Positions 27,683-37,367 of a DNA stretch of 41,606 nt are shown here, piece after piece. The stretch is from Polynucleobacter sp. (lineage in GTDB: Bacteria; Pseudomonadota; Gammaproteobacteria; Burkholderiales; Burkholderiaceae). The notes under the pieces were generated by a model. The model was not told the origin of the DNA, did not search any database, and saw only the letters and a list, made by a program, of their open reading frames with translations. The first letter of the stretch is position 1; each line of letters starts with the position of its first letter. A program made the position numbers and the translations under genes. The DNA lies in contig NZ_JAHBAK020000036.1 of assembly GCF_018500155.2 (NCBI RefSeq), forward strand, positions 1 through 41,606, in the 5' to 3' direction.

Positions 27683-28504
27683 ATGGCCACCGTTCTTGTT
27701 TTTGATATTGAAACCATTCCCGATGTGGCGGGTCTGCGTCGCTTAGAAGATTATCCAAGCTCCATGTCGGATGCTGAAGTGGCCGCTAAGGCGATGGCAG
27801 AGCGCGCTGAGAAAACGGGCAGCGAATTTTTACCACTCTATCTGCAAAAAATCTGTGCGATTTCCTGTGTGATTCGCAGAACAACAAAAGAAGGTTTGCC
27901 ACAAATTAAAGTAGGAACCTTAGGAACGCCAGAGGATGATGAGAAAGTGCTCATTCAGGCGTTTTTTGATTTGATTGAGAAGTACACGCCACAACTAGTC
28001 TCTTGGAATGGTAGCGGTTTTGATCTTCCTGTGCTTCACTATCGCGCTCTTGCCAATCATATTCAGGCGCCGCGTTACTGGGAGATGGGTGAGAGTAAAG
28101 AAGCCGACAGTCGTGACTTTAAATGGAATAACTACATTGGCCGTTACCATATGCGCCACCTCGATTTGATGGATCTATTGGCAAAATACAACGGCAGGGC
28201 AAATGCTCCCTTAGATGGATTGGCCAAATTGTGTGGCTTTCCTGGCAAGATGGGTATGGATGGCAGTCAAGTATGGCCCGCTTATCTCGATGGCAAGATT
28301 AATGATATCCGGCGCTATTGTGAAACCGATGTGGTAAATACCTACCTCATGTATTGCCGTTTTCAGTTACTACGTGGTGGATTTTCCTTGGAGGAATATC
28401 AAGAAGAAATCCGTTTCGTGAAAGCCTATTTGGCCAAAGAAGCAAAAGAGCCGAACGGCAGTCAATGGCAAGAATATCTGCAAGGTTTTTCTGAGGATGC
28501 GTAG
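27683..28504 (+). CDS. PolB-like 3'-5' exonuclease (DEDD fold)
   Basis: A 273-residue predicted 3'-5' exonuclease related to the proofreading domain of family B polymerases but without a polymerase part. Visible motifs are FDIETIPDV (D8, E10, metal ligands), LVSWNGSGFDLPVLHYRAL (second motif aspartate) and YCETDVVNTYLMY (third motif aspartate). The start ATG 27683 has TAGGG 7 bases upstream; ATG 27677 would be too close to that site. Its physiological substrate is not known. The end overlaps rlmD by 8 bases. Confidence 0.86.
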   Translation: MATVLVFDIETIPDVAGLRRLEDYPSSMSDAEVAAKAMAERAEKTGSEFLPLYLQKICAISCVIRRTTKEGLPQIKVGTLGTPEDDEKVLIQAFFDLIEKYTPQLVSWNGSGFDLPVLHYRALANHIQAPRYWEMGESKEADSRDFKWNNYIGRYHMRHLDLMDLLAKYNGRANAPLDGLAKLCGFPGKMGMDGSQVWPAYLDGKINDIRRYCETDVVNTYLMYCRFQLLRGGFSLEEYQEEIRFVKAYLAKEAKEPNGSQWQEYLQGFSEDA

Positions 28505-29921
28505 AGGGGATAAGCCAGTCAACATTGAAGTGACTGAGCCTATAGAAGTGCAAGCGCTGGATCTAGATGCCCAAGGGATTGCCCGCTTAGCTCCGAGTGA
28601 AGAGGAGATATCTGAAGGTCAAAGCGGCAAAGTGATTTTTATCAAAGGGGCTTTGCCAACAGAACAAGTGACTTACACCATCACGAGTGATAAGGCCCGC
28701 TTTAGCAAAGCCAAGGTGCGCGAGATTCTAAAACCAGCAGTCTTTAGAGCGGAGCCAAAATGCGCAGCTTTTGGAGTTTGTGGTGGATGCTCTATGCAGC
28801 ATCTCGATATTCGGGCGCAAGTAGCAATGAAGCAGCGCGTCTTAGAGGATGATTTACAGCACATCGCTAAAGTACAGCCTCAGGAAATTTTACGACCCAT
28901 GGGTGGGCCCACTTGGGAGTATCGACATCGAGCGCGCCTGAGTGCAGTAAATCGTTCCATTAAAAAAGGCACCGTCCTCATTGGTTTTCATGAGGGCAAG
29001 AGCGGGTATGTTGCTGATATGTTGGCCTGCGAGATATTGCCTAAACATGTCTCCGATCTGTTACCAGAGCTGCGTAAGTTGGTGATGGGTTTATCCATTG
29101 TTGATCGCATGCCGCAAATTGAAATAGCCGTGGGCGAGCCGGAGGAGCCTGGCTCAGATGATCCACAGAAAAATACACCGGTGACTGCGCTAGTGTTTCG
29201 TAACTTGCAACCACTAACGGCGGCTGACGAGAATGTGATGCGTGCATTTGCGGATCAACATCGAGTGTGGATATGGCTACAACCAAAAGGGATTGAGAGT
29301 GTTGCGCCTTTTTATCCAGAGACTGGCAAGCTTTGCTACCGTTTGCCAGAATTTGAAATTGAGATGCCATTCAAACCTGCTGATTTCACGCAGGTCAACC
29401 ATTTGATGAATCGTTCTTTGGTTAGTAGGGCGGTACGCTTATTAGAAGTTCGCCCAACAGACCGTGTGCTAGATTTATTTTGCGGTATTGGCAATTTCAC
29501 TTTACCTTTAGCGCGTAAGGCTGCCCAAGTATTGGGGATCGAAGGATTAGCCACCCTGACTGAAAGAGCCAAAGCTAATGCGAAGCACAATGGACTCTCT
29601 AACAAGGTGAGTTTTATGCAAAGCAATCTATTTGAGGTCACTCCTGAAACGATTGCATCCTGGGGAAGGGCACAGCGTTGGTTAATGGATCCACCTCGTG
29701 AAGGGGCAATGGAGATCTGCAAAGCATTAGCGCAGCTGGATTTACAAAAGAGCGATTTGTTGCCTGAGCGCATTGTGTATGTCTCGTGCAATCCCAAAAC
29801 CTTAGCCAGAGACGCTGACATCCTATGTCATCAAGCGGGCTACACCCTTGAGGGAGCTGGCATCGTGAACATGTTTCCTCACACCTCGCATGTAGAGTCT
29901 ATGGCTGTCTTTGTGCGTTGA
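28497..29921 (+). CDS. rlmD: 23S rRNA (uracil-1939-C5) methyltransferase
   Basis: A TrmA/RumA-family enzyme that methylates 23S rRNA at U1939. The 474-residue protein has an N-terminal TRAM domain (about 8-78), the iron-sulfur cysteines C89, C95, C98 in KCAAFGVCGGCSMQ and C178, the SAM-binding motif VLDLFCGIGNFTLP, and the catalytic cysteine C431 in YVSCNPKTLARD. ATG 28497 overlaps the exonuclease stop, so it is probably translated by coupling. It is the last gene of the surE-rlmD run. Confidence 0.95.
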   Translation: MRRGDKPVNIEVTEPIEVQALDLDAQGIARLAPSEEEISEGQSGKVIFIKGALPTEQVTYTITSDKARFSKAKVREILKPAVFRAEPKCAAFGVCGGCSMQHLDIRAQVAMKQRVLEDDLQHIAKVQPQEILRPMGGPTWEYRHRARLSAVNRSIKKGTVLIGFHEGKSGYVADMLACEILPKHVSDLLPELRKLVMGLSIVDRMPQIEIAVGEPEEPGSDDPQKNTPVTALVFRNLQPLTAADENVMRAFADQHRVWIWLQPKGIESVAPFYPETGKLCYRLPEFEIEMPFKPADFTQVNHLMNRSLVSRAVRLLEVRPTDRVLDLFCGIGNFTLPLARKAAQVLGIEGLATLTERAKANAKHNGLSNKVSFMQSNLFEVTPETIASWGRAQRWLMDPPREGAMEICKALAQLDLQKSDLLPERIVYVSCNPKTLARDADILCHQAGYTLEGAGIVNMFPHTSHVESMAVFVR

Positions 29922-30015
29922 TTTTGCGCCAATCTGGTGCATTGATGGGTGCAGATGGCTTAAATACGGTGCAGGTGCCCTCTTAGAAGCTGGTGCTCAA
30001 TAGTAGATTGGAATC

Positions 30016-30041
30016 GTAGGGGTAAATGACTTACCCACTAC
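30016..30041 (+). other. stem-loop in the leader of the second tiny ORF
   Basis: GTAGGGGTAA (30016-30025) pairs with TTACCC-A-CTAC (30031-30041), 10 bp with one bulged A around ATGAC, 27 bases before the start codon of the 26-residue ORF. It may be a regulatory leader structure. The gap from rlmD to the yccA-like gene (319 bases) otherwise holds only this ORF and the terminator at 30171. Confidence 0.45.
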
Positions 30042-30068
30042 AACCCAATTCACTAACAGGAGTACATC

Positions 30069-30149
30069 ATGAAAGCCTCAGATAGTTTTGCAATCGTGTT
30101 GATTCTGATTGCACTGTCTTATGCAGTTAGCATGTTCGTTGCGGTTTAA
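30069..30149 (+). CDS. tiny hydrophobic protein, 26 residues
   Basis: An ATG with AGGAG about 7 bases upstream opens a 26-codon frame. After a polar start (MKASDS) almost the whole peptide is one membrane segment (FAIVLILIALSYAVSMFVAV). The LSYAV core recalls LSYCAV in the 47-residue ORF at 11731-11874. It lies between rlmD and the convergent yccA-like gene. No family is recognised and translation is not proven; a good ribosome site and position in its own intergenic niche argue for it. Confidence 0.5.
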   Translation: MKASDSFAIVLILIALSYAVSMFVAV

Positions 30150-30170
30150 TCACGTAGTGAAAACGGCAGC

Positions 30171-30196
30171 AAAGAAAAAGGCGCCCGCAGGCGCCT
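30171..30196 (-). terminator. Rho-independent terminator of the yccA-like gene
   Basis: On the minus strand AGGCGCC and GGCGCCT form a 7-bp GC stem around TGCG, followed by TTTTTCTTT. It lies about 45 bases after the yccA-like stop codon. Confidence 0.9.
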
Positions 30197-30240
30197 GAAG
30201 AGGACATCGCACAAATATTTGCGCAAGGTCTTTGACTCAG

Positions 30241-30942
30241 TTAGTCACGGTTACCACCAAAGATACCCAAGAGGGCGAGCAAATTGGTGAAGACGTTATA
30301 GACATCTAAGTAAATTGCCAATGTAGCCATGATGTAGTTGGTCTCACCGCCGTGAACAACTCTTTGCACATCAACCAAAATGAAGGCTGAGAAGATGGCA
30401 ATTGCTAGAACCATCACAGTCAACATCAAGGCTGGCAATTGGAGCCAGATGTTTGCGAGAGAGGCAACGATGAGAAGCAAGACGCCCACCATCAACCATT
30501 TGCCCATTCCAGCAAAATCACTCTTGCTCACTGTTGCAATCGTAGCCATGGTGGCAAAGATAGCAGCCGTACCGCCGAAGGACAGCATGATCAGAGCAGC
30601 GCCGTTACTGTAGCTATTGAGTGTAAAACCTACTAAACGGGACAACATAATGCCCATGAAGAAAGTAAAACCGAGTAGCAGAAGAACGCCAACGCCAGTC
30701 TCTTTATTTTTTTCGATGGCCCAGAAGAAACCAAAGGCTACTGCCATAAAGACAATAAAGCCCATGAATGGACTCTCTGCAAAGAGGTTCAGGCCCATTG
30801 CAACGCCTAACCAAGCACCGATTACTGTAGGCACCATGGAGAGTGCTAGCAGTGCATAGGTGTTACGCAGCACGCGGTTGCGTACTTGGATGGTACTAAT
30901 TGAGCCGGTTTGGCCAAAGCCGTAAGAGTTCAGATCACTCAT
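30241..30942 (-). CDS. Bax inhibitor-1/YccA family membrane protein
   Basis: A multi-pass inner membrane protein of 233 residues with about seven transmembrane segments, starting with the hydrophobic run RNTYALLALSMVPTVIGAW. The C-terminal LVDVQRVVHGGETNYIMATL and LYLDVYNVFTNLL-like end match the YccA/BI-1 family, where the acidic residues form a pH- or ion-sensing pair. E. coli YccA modulates FtsH proteolysis together with HflK/HflC; whether this holds here is inference. I chose ATG 30942 because AAGGAG lies 6 bases upstream; an upstream ATG at 31005 would add an unrelated tail. Confidence 0.9.
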   Translation of the reverse strand: MSDLNSYGFGQTGSISTIQVRNRVLRNTYALLALSMVPTVIGAWLGVAMGLNLFAESPFMGFIVFMAVAFGFFWAIEKNKETGVGVLLLLGFTFFMGIMLSRLVGFTLNSYSNGAALIMLSFGGTAAIFATMATIATVSKSDFAGMGKWLMVGVLLLIVASLANIWLQLPALMLTVMVLAIAIFSAFILVDVQRVVHGGETNYIMATLAIYLDVYNVFTNLLALLGIFGGNRD

Positions 30943-30969
30943 ATTGACTCCTTTTTCAGTATTGTTATG

Positions 30970-30984
30970 AGCCCATATAGGGCT
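30970..30984 (-). other. small hairpin in the yccA-like leader
   Basis: AGCCC and GGGCT pair around TATAT in the transcribed leader, 28 bases upstream of the start codon. It is short, and its role is unknown. Confidence 0.3.
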
Positions 30985-30994
30985 GATGCTTTTA

Positions 30995-31021
30995 AGTATA
31001 GACAAATCGTGTGAATTTCAA
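30995..31021 (-). promoter_or_regulatory. candidate promoter of the yccA-like gene
   Basis: On the minus strand a -35 box TTGAAA (31021-31016) and a -10 box TATACT (31000-30995) are spaced by 15 bases. The position, about 53 bases from the start codon, is suitable. Confidence 0.5.
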
Positions 31022-31116
31022 GTGCCCCACCCAAAGTCCTACAAAACCGGGGTCTATGCCTTGTAAATTCAAGGGCTTAGCCCTACAGATATAGGGGTAA
31101 ATACGGTCAGGCAATG

Positions 31117-31122
31117 TATAAT
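31117..31122 (+). promoter_or_regulatory. consensus -10 box upstream of ndk
   Basis: A perfect TATAAT lies 73 bases upstream of the ndk start. No good -35 is seen 16-18 bases before it. It would start the long ndk-rlmN-ispG transcript. Confidence 0.5.
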
Positions 31123-31195
31123 TCGGGGGTCGTTGAGCGGGGGTTGGTTTTGCCTGGCTCAACCAATACCTTTGAAATCACTTTTGGAGTCTTGA

Positions 31196-31621
31196 ATGGC
31201 AATTGAACGCACCCTCTCTATTATCAAACCTGATGCTGTCGCTAAAAACGTCATCGGCAAAATCTATGACCGTTTTGAATCTGCTGGTTTGAAGATTGTC
31301 GCGTCCAAAATGGCGCATCTTTCACAATCTGAAGCAGAGCAGTTCTACGCTGTTCATAAAGAACGCCCTTTCTTTAAAGATTTGGTGAGCTTCATGATTT
31401 CTGGTCCAGTCATGATTCAAGTTTTGCAAGGCGAAGGCGCTATTGCAAAAAACCGCGATTTGATGGGTGCAACTGATCCTAAGAAAGCAGAAAAAGGTAC
31501 GATTCGTGCTGATTTTGCTGACAGCATTGACGCAAATGCTGTGCATGGGTCTGATGCTCCTGAAACAGCTGCTGTGGAAGTTGCTTTCTTCTTCCCAGGC
31601 ATGAATGTTTTCAATCGTTAA
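31196..31621 (+). CDS. ndk: nucleoside diphosphate kinase
   Basis: Transfers the gamma phosphate of ATP to nucleoside diphosphates through a phosphohistidine. The 141-residue protein has [17 protein letters not shown] at the start and [15 protein letters not shown] with the active H117. The length is that of the family. It is the first gene of a long plus-strand cluster and lies 29 bases before rlmN. Confidence 0.98.
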   Translation: MAIERTLSIIKPDAVAKNVIGKIYDRFESAGLKIVASKMAHLSQSEAEQFYAVHKERPFFKDLVSFMISGPVMIQVLQGEGAIAKNRDLMGATDPKKAEKGTIRADFADSIDANAVHGSDAPETAAVEVAFFFPGMNVFNR

Positions 31622-31650
31622 TTAAACCTATTGATTTGTAAGTAGGCGCA

Positions 31651-32838
31651 TTGACATCCCCGCGCGTAAATCTCTTAGATTTTGACGCTGACCAGATGGC
31701 GGCGTATGTCGCGGGGTTAAATGAAAAGCCCTTTAGGGCAAAACAACTCATGCAGTGGATACACCAACGCGGTGTATCCAATATCAACGACATGAGTGAT
31801 TTAGCCAAGAGCTTTCGAGCGACATTGCTCGATAAAGCCCAAGTGCTCACCCTCCCTGTGATTAAAGATGAGCACGCTCAAGACGGCACACGCAAGTGGC
31901 TATTGGACGTGGGGGCAGGCAATGCCGTGGAATCGGTCTACATTCCAGAGGATGATCGTGGCACCTTGTGTATTTCTTCTCAAGCAGGATGCGCTGTCAA
32001 TTGCCGTTTTTGTTCCACAGGGCATCAAGGTTTCTCGCGCAACCTCACCTCCGGTGAAATCATTGGCCAGTTGTGGTTTGCTGAGCATCTTTTGCGCAAT
32101 GACCCTGAAGCGGTGCGCCGTATTGAAAAATATCCAACGCCTGGCTGGGAGCATACAGGTCGAGTGATTTCTAACGTAGTGATGATGGGCATGGGTGAGC
32201 CATTGCTTAACTATGACAATGTCGTTTCGGCGTTGCGCCTCATGCTTGATGACAGGGCGTATGGTTTGTCCCGTCGTCGTGTCACAGTATCAACATCAGG
32301 TGTAGTCCCCATGATGGATCGCTTAGCGCAAGACTGCCCAGTGGCGCTTGCAGTATCTTTGCATGCGCCAAACGATGCCTTGCGCGATCAATTGGTGCCG
32401 TTAAATCAAAAATACCCCTTGCGTGAATTGCTCGACGCTTGTGAGCGCTATCTTCCTTTTGCGCCAAGAGACTTTTTGACCTTTGAATACTGCATGCTTG
32501 ATGGCGTTAATGATTCGGATATTCAAGCGAAAGAATTAGTACGTCTTCTTAAAAATATCAAATGCAAAATCAATTTGATTCCGTTTAATCCCTTCCCAGA
32601 ATCTGGTCTGAAGCGTTCACCCCCTCAAAGAGTCAATGCTTTTGCCAGCATTTTGCTAGATGCAGGCATGGTTGCGACAGTGCGCAAAACACGCGGTGAT
32701 GATATTGCTGCGGCCTGCGGTCAGTTAGCAGGTGATGTGGTTGATCGCACAAGGGTGCGTGAGCGCGCTGTTCATAAAGCGGAAATTGAAACCACAACTG
32801 CCGAGCAGCCAGTAGAGTGGCTGAAAAAGTTAAATTAA
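31651..32838 (+). CDS. rlmN: dual-specificity 23S rRNA/tRNA adenine-C2 methyltransferase
   Basis: A radical-SAM enzyme that methylates A2503 of 23S rRNA and A37 of some tRNAs. The 395-residue protein has the N-terminal accessory domain, the cluster-binding CAVNCRFC (C114, C118, C121), the SAM segment [14 protein letters not shown], and the methyl-carrying cysteine C356 in [13 protein letters not shown]. The start is TTG at 31651 with AAGTAGG upstream; the next ATG (codon 16) would cut a conserved helix. It ends 11 bases before ispG. Confidence 0.97.
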   Translation: MTSPRVNLLDFDADQMAAYVAGLNEKPFRAKQLMQWIHQRGVSNINDMSDLAKSFRATLLDKAQVLTLPVIKDEHAQDGTRKWLLDVGAGNAVESVYIPEDDRGTLCISSQAGCAVNCRFCSTGHQGFSRNLTSGEIIGQLWFAEHLLRNDPEAVRRIEKYPTPGWEHTGRVISNVVMMGMGEPLLNYDNVVSALRLMLDDRAYGLSRRRVTVSTSGVVPMMDRLAQDCPVALAVSLHAPNDALRDQLVPLNQKYPLRELLDACERYLPFAPRDFLTFEYCMLDGVNDSDIQAKELVRLLKNIKCKINLIPFNPFPESGLKRSPPQRVNAFASILLDAGMVATVRKTRGDDIAAACGQLAGDVVDRTRVRERAVHKAEIETTTAEQPVEWLKKLN

Positions 32839-32849
32839 CTATTTGTCTC

Positions 32850-34118
32850 ATGAACTCTCATTCATCTTTACCACCGTTACCATTAGGCCCAGCTCCTAAG
32901 CGAGCAACTCGGCAAGCACGAGTTGTTTGGCAATCGAACATCATTACTGTGGGTGGCGATGCTCCGGTGCGTGTCCAATCTATGACAAACACGGATACTG
33001 CTGATGCTGTGGGCACCGCTATACAAGTAAAAGAGCTTGCTCGTGCTGGTTCAGAAATGGTGCGCATTACTGTCAATACACCTGAGGCAGCTGCTGCGGT
33101 TCCTTATATTCGCGAGCAATTAGACAAGATGGATGTGTTGGTGCCATTGATCGGCGACTTTCATTACAACGGCCACACCTTATTAAATGATTATCCAGAG
33201 TGTGCAAAAGCGCTCTCTAAGTACCGCATCAATCCAGGTAATGTGGGAAAGGGCGCCAAGCGCGATCCACAATTTGCGCAGATGATTGAAGCTGCCTGTA
33301 AATATGACAAGCCTATTCGGATTGGTGTGAATTGGGGCAGTCTCGATCAAGATCTTTTGGCATCCATCATGGATAGCAACGCGGCATTACCAATTCCAAA
33401 AACAGCACAAGAAGTCATGATTGAGGCTTTGATTCAGTCAGCATTGCAATCCGCTGAAAAAGCGATTGAGCTTGGCATGAATCCAAATCAGATTGTGCTC
33501 TCATGCAAGGTCAGTAATGTGCAAGATTTGATCGCGGTATATCGTGACCTATCGCGTCGCGCAGATTTTCCCTTGCACTTAGGGTTAACAGAAGCTGGAA
33601 TGGGTAGTAAAGGGATTGTTTCCTCTACTGCGGCGATGGGTATCTTGCTCCAAGAAGGTATTGGAGATACGATCCGCGTCTCATTAACGCCAGATCCAGG
33701 TGCGCCGCGCGAAAATGAAGTGATTGTGGCGCAAGAAATATTGCAGACCATGGGATTACGTAACTTCACGCCTATGGTGATTGCATGTCCTGGTTGTGGC
33801 AGAACTACGAGCACGACTTTTCAAGAGCTGGCTGCCAATATTCAGTCATATTTGCGTCAACAGATGCCCATTTGGAAGAAAACGCACCCTGGGGTTGAGA
33901 ATATGAATGTGGCAGTAATGGGGTGCATTGTTAATGGTCCAGGCGAAAGTAAGCATGCCAATATCGGTATTTCGTTGCCAGGAACTGGCGAGACTCCTGC
34001 AGCCCCTGTGTTTGTAGATGGCGTTAAAGTGAAGACCTTGCGTGGCGACAATATTGCGCAGGAGTTTCAGGTCATTGTGGATGAGTACGTGCAACAACAT
34101 TACGCGCCCAAGATCTAG
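32850..34118 (+). CDS. ispG: 4-hydroxy-3-methylbut-2-en-1-yl diphosphate synthase
   Basis: An iron-sulfur enzyme of the MEP isoprenoid pathway that converts MEcPP to HMBPP. The 422-residue protein shows [15 protein letters not shown], the TIM-barrel stretch [11 protein letters not shown] and [13 protein letters not shown]. The cluster cysteines lie in [13 protein letters not shown] and [11 protein letters not shown] chose ATG 32850 (MNSHSSL), 11 bases after rlmN; an earlier in-frame ATG (32817) lies inside rlmN. No clear ribosome site is seen, so coupling to rlmN is possible. In related bacteria the pilus gene pilW/pilF and rodZ often lie between rlmN and ispG; both are absent here. Confidence 0.97.
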   Translation: MNSHSSLPPLPLGPAPKRATRQARVVWQSNIITVGGDAPVRVQSMTNTDTADAVGTAIQVKELARAGSEMVRITVNTPEAAAAVPYIREQLDKMDVLVPLIGDFHYNGHTLLNDYPECAKALSKYRINPGNVGKGAKRDPQFAQMIEAACKYDKPIRIGVNWGSLDQDLLASIMDSNAALPIPKTAQEVMIEALIQSALQSAEKAIELGMNPNQIVLSCKVSNVQDLIAVYRDLSRRADFPLHLGLTEAGMGSKGIVSSTAAMGILLQEGIGDTIRVSLTPDPGAPRENEVIVAQEILQTMGLRNFTPMVIACPGCGRTTSTTFQELAANIQSYLRQQMPIWKKTHPGVENMNVAVMGCIVNGPGESKHANIGISLPGTGETPAAPVFVDGVKVKTLRGDNIAQEFQVIVDEYVQQHYAPKI

Positions 34119-34150
34119 CCGAACCTTATAAGTAAAACAACCAATTCATC

Positions 34151-35482
34151 ATGACCGAACAAAGCAAAGAGCAAAAATCTCAAAACAAAGTCCAAAAGAT
34201 CAATGGCATCCGAGGTATGAATGATTTGCTGCCAGCAGATGCTTATCAGTGGGCCCATCTTGAGCATGTTCTGCGCGATTTAACACGTGCTTATGGCTAT
34301 GAATTTTTGAGAACGCCTATTGTGGAGGCAACAGCAGTCTTTCAGCGGGGCATAGGTGAGGTTACCGATATTGTCGAAAAAGAAATGTATTCTTTTGAGG
34401 ATCGCTTAAACGGTGAGCAGCTCACTTTGCGCCCTGAAGGAACTGCAGCATTGGTGCGCTCCGTCATAGAAAATAATTTGCTCTACGAAGGTCCTAAGCG
34501 TCTTTGGTACACCGGCCCTATGTTTCGTCATGAGCGTCCTCAGCGAGGCCGCTATCGCCAATTTCACCAATTTGGTATTGAGGCCCTTGGGTTTGCAGGG
34601 CCTGATATTGACGCCGAAATCATTTTGATGGGTCAGCGTTTATGGGATGAGTTAGGTTTAAAAGGCGTGCGACTGGAAATCAATTCCTTAGGACAAGCGC
34701 ATGAGCGCGCAGAGCATCGTGCTGCCTTGGTGGCTTACTTTGAGAATCATCAAGCGCAGTTGGATGAAGATTCGCAGCGTCGCTTACTGACCAATCCATT
34801 GCGCATTTTGGATTCTAAGAATCCACAGATGCAAGCATTGATTGAAGGGGCACCTAAGTTATTAGATTTTCTTGGCGAAGAATCCTTAGGGCATTTCAAT
34901 GCAGTAATGAATTTATTAAAAGCAAACAATATTCCTTGCAAAATCAATCCGCGATTAGTACGAGGTTTGGATTACTACAACTTGACGGTATTTGAATGGG
35001 TAACCGATGAACTTGGTGCGCAAGGCACGATTGCAGGCGGTGGTCGTTACGATCCATTGATTGAGCGGATGGGCGGTAAAGCTGCGCCAGCTTGTGGTTG
35101 GGCTATGGGTATGGAGCGCGTGCTAGAGCTCATGAAGGTTTCTGGATCCTTACCGCAGGCTCAAGCACTTTGTGATGTATTTGTTTTACATCAGGGCGGC
35201 GAAACTCTGACGGCCGCGACGATTATTGCTGAGCGTCTACGTAGCGCCGGCTTAGACACCATCCTTTTTTGCCCTCCAGATGGTCAATCTGCGAGCTTTA
35301 AGTCACAAATGAAGAAGGCCGATGCCAGTGGTGCAGCCTTTGCTGTGATTATTGGCCCCGATGAATTGGCTAAAAATGAGGCTGGCTTGAAAGATCTCAG
35401 GGATACTGGTGAGCAAAAGTCCATACCAGTAGATGGGGTGGTGGAAGCGGTAATTGATGCGATGGTGGGCGCCACCGAATAG
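34151..35482 (+). CDS. hisS: histidyl-tRNA synthetase
   Basis: A class II aminoacyl-tRNA synthetase that charges tRNA-His. The 443-residue protein has [12 protein letters not shown], the motif-2 region [18 protein letters not shown], the histidine loop [15 protein letters not shown], motif 3 in [12 protein letters not shown], and a C-terminal anticodon-binding domain (about 345-440). It lies 32 bases after ispG, the conserved order. Confidence 0.98.
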   Translation: MTEQSKEQKSQNKVQKINGIRGMNDLLPADAYQWAHLEHVLRDLTRAYGYEFLRTPIVEATAVFQRGIGEVTDIVEKEMYSFEDRLNGEQLTLRPEGTAALVRSVIENNLLYEGPKRLWYTGPMFRHERPQRGRYRQFHQFGIEALGFAGPDIDAEIILMGQRLWDELGLKGVRLEINSLGQAHERAEHRAALVAYFENHQAQLDEDSQRRLLTNPLRILDSKNPQMQALIEGAPKLLDFLGEESLGHFNAVMNLLKANNIPCKINPRLVRGLDYYNLTVFEWVTDELGAQGTIAGGGRYDPLIERMGGKAAPACGWAMGMERVLELMKVSGSLPQAQALCDVFVLHQGGETLTAATIIAERLRSAGLDTILFCPPDGQSASFKSQMKKADASGAAFAVIIGPDELAKNEAGLKDLRDTGEQKSIPVDGVVEAVIDAMVGATE

Positions 35483-35553
35483 AATACAGAAGTGTTGCGC
35501 TGGGTATTGTAGATAACCAGCATATATTGAATAGATAAAAAGCTTGGATTGAA

Positions 35554-36213
35554 ATGCCTTTAGATTTAGAAGAACAAGAACAATTAGACCAACTCAAAGC
35601 GTTTTGGCAAAAATACCGCAACCTCATTACTGGTGTTGTGACTGCTGCTTTGTTTGCATATGCCGCCTACAGTGGTTATCAATGGTGGCTCAATAATCAG
35701 GCGCAAGAAGCTGCCAAACTGTATGAAACGATGGTGAGTGCCATTGCTAAGGGTGATAGAGACCAAACGCTTCGCGCTGCCGATGATTTGCAAAAAAACT
35801 TTGCTCGTACTGCGTATGCGCCGATGTCAAGTTTAATTGCTGCTCGTATAGCATCGGATGCAGGTAATAGTGCTAAAGCATTAGATTACTTGCGTTGGGC
35901 CGCAAAGAATGCTTCTAATGATGGTTATCTTGGTTTGGCAAAGGTCCGCCTCATCTCTCAATTAATAGAGCAAGGAGCGGAGAAAGATTTTGCTGAGGCC
36001 GATCAGATATTGAAAGAAAAACCCATTACGGGTTACGAGGCCCTCTGGCTTGAGCGTCGTGGTGATTGGTACTTGGCGCAAAAGAACATCGAACAAGCGC
36101 GTGTGAGCTACCAAAATGCCTGGAAAAAATTATCACAAGTAAAAGAGTTGCCAGATGAGGCGCGCCGTCTCTTGAAAGTGAAGTTAGATGCTGTAGGAGG
36201 TACCACCCAGTGA
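35554..36213 (+). CDS. yfgM: YfgM-like ancillary SecYEG translocon protein
   Basis: A 219-residue inner membrane protein with one N-terminal membrane segment (about 25-48, LITGVVTAALFAYAAYSGYQW). The periplasmic part is built of TPR-like helices (SAKALDYLRWAAKNASNDGYLGL type). The family member in E. coli associates with the translocon and PpiD; that role is inferred by family and position. It starts 71 bases after hisS and its stop overlaps the bamB start. Confidence 0.9.
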   Translation: MPLDLEEQEQLDQLKAFWQKYRNLITGVVTAALFAYAAYSGYQWWLNNQAQEAAKLYETMVSAIAKGDRDQTLRAADDLQKNFARTAYAPMSSLIAARIASDAGNSAKALDYLRWAAKNASNDGYLGLAKVRLISQLIEQGAEKDFAEADQILKEKPITGYEALWLERRGDWYLAQKNIEQARVSYQNAWKKLSQVKELPDEARRLLKVKLDAVGGTTQ

Positions 36214-37367
36214 TTGATTCAGTGAGTTGCGTAATGCGCCGACTTTCTCATGTATTCATCTTAGGAGTTGCGACTATTGCCTTGGTTGCCTGCTCAGGGA
36301 GCTCGCGTGTACGCAAACCTGCTGAATTGACTCCAGTAGCCAATCAATTTGATTTGCAACCTGTTTGGACTGTCAATGTTGGCGCATCAGAATCCTTTAA
36401 TTTTCATCCTGTAGTTGCTGGTGACGCAGTTTATGCCGCATCCCATCGTGGCAACCTAGTAAAAATTGATCTCATGTCTGGCAAGACCTTGTGGGAAGTG
36501 TCAGTGCCAGAGCGTTTGGCCATTGGCCCCGGATCTGATGGTCGAACAACGGTTGCTGTGAGCACCAAAGGTATGGTGTATGCGTTTGACGATACCGGGA
36601 AACCCATTTGGAATGTCAGTGTTGGTAGTGAAGTCTTAAGTGAACCAGTGGTTGCTGCTGGAGTAGTAGTCATTCGTGCTTTAGATAATCGCTTTATAGG
36701 TTTGGATGCTCAAACTGGAGCGCGCAAATGGACTTACCAACGTCAGCAATCTGCTCTGTCTTTGCGAGTAGGTTATGGCATGTTACCCATTAATAATGAA
36801 GTCATCGTGACAGGTTTTGCGGGTGGTCGTTTTGGCATGATTGCCATTGCCAATGGTGGATTAATTTGGGAAACACCCGTGTCCTTCCCAAAAGGGTTTT
36901 CTGAGATTGAACGTCTAAATGATGTGACTGCTAAACCTAGTATGGAAGGTGATATTTTGTGTGCCGTTTCATACCAAGGTCGCATTGGTTGCGGACAGGC
37001 TCGCACGGGTAACCTTTTGTGGTTCAAGGATTACTCAAGTTATACCGGCACTTCTCAAAGTAAAGATTTGGTTTTCTCTGCCAATGAACGCTCATATGTC
37101 ACAGCATTTGCAACAAAGGATGGCAGTCAGGTCTGGGAAAATACGCAACTGCTCTTTCGTGATGTGGGTGAACCTCTTGCCATTGGAAGAGTATTGCTGA
37201 TGGGTGATGCAGAAGGCTATGTACACGCATTCTCGCAAGCGAATGGTGAATTAGTTGCCCGTATTCGTCATGACAGTAGTCGCATCTCTGCTGCTCCGAT
37301 TGCTACCGATGGTCTCATCTTGATTCAATCTCAAGGTGGAAAAGTCGCCGCTTATAGGCCAAAATGA
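36210..37367 (+). CDS. bamB: outer-membrane assembly lipoprotein BamB
   Basis: The beta-propeller lipoprotein of the BAM complex that helps fold outer-membrane proteins. The 385-residue protein has a signal peptide with the lipobox LVAC (about 25-28), then repeated propeller blades such as [30 protein letters not shown] and [10 protein letters not shown], and ends [13 protein letters not shown] 36210 overlaps the yfgM stop (GTGA) and has TAGGAGG 9 bases upstream; ATG 36234 is an alternative. The stop overlaps der (ATGA). Confidence 0.95.
   Translation: MIDSVSCVMRRLSHVFILGVATIALVACSGSSRVRKPAELTPVANQFDLQPVWTVNVGASESFNFHPVVAGDAVYAASHRGNLVKIDLMSGKTLWEVSVPERLAIGPGSDGRTTVAVSTKGMVYAFDDTGKPIWNVSVGSEVLSEPVVAAGVVVIRALDNRFIGLDAQTGARKWTYQRQQSALSLRVGYGMLPINNEVIVTGFAGGRFGMIAIANGGLIWETPVSFPKGFSEIERLNDVTAKPSMEGDILCAVSYQGRIGCGQARTGNLLWFKDYSSYTGTSQSKDLVFSANERSYVTAFATKDGSQVWENTQLLFRDVGEPLAIGRVLLMGDAEGYVHAFSQANGELVARIRHDSSRISAAPIATDGLILIQSQGGKVAAYRPK

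Noticed and set aside
29336-29821. 161-codon antisense frame within rlmD
   Set aside because: It lies fully opposite a clearly conserved gene and shows no motif or start signal.
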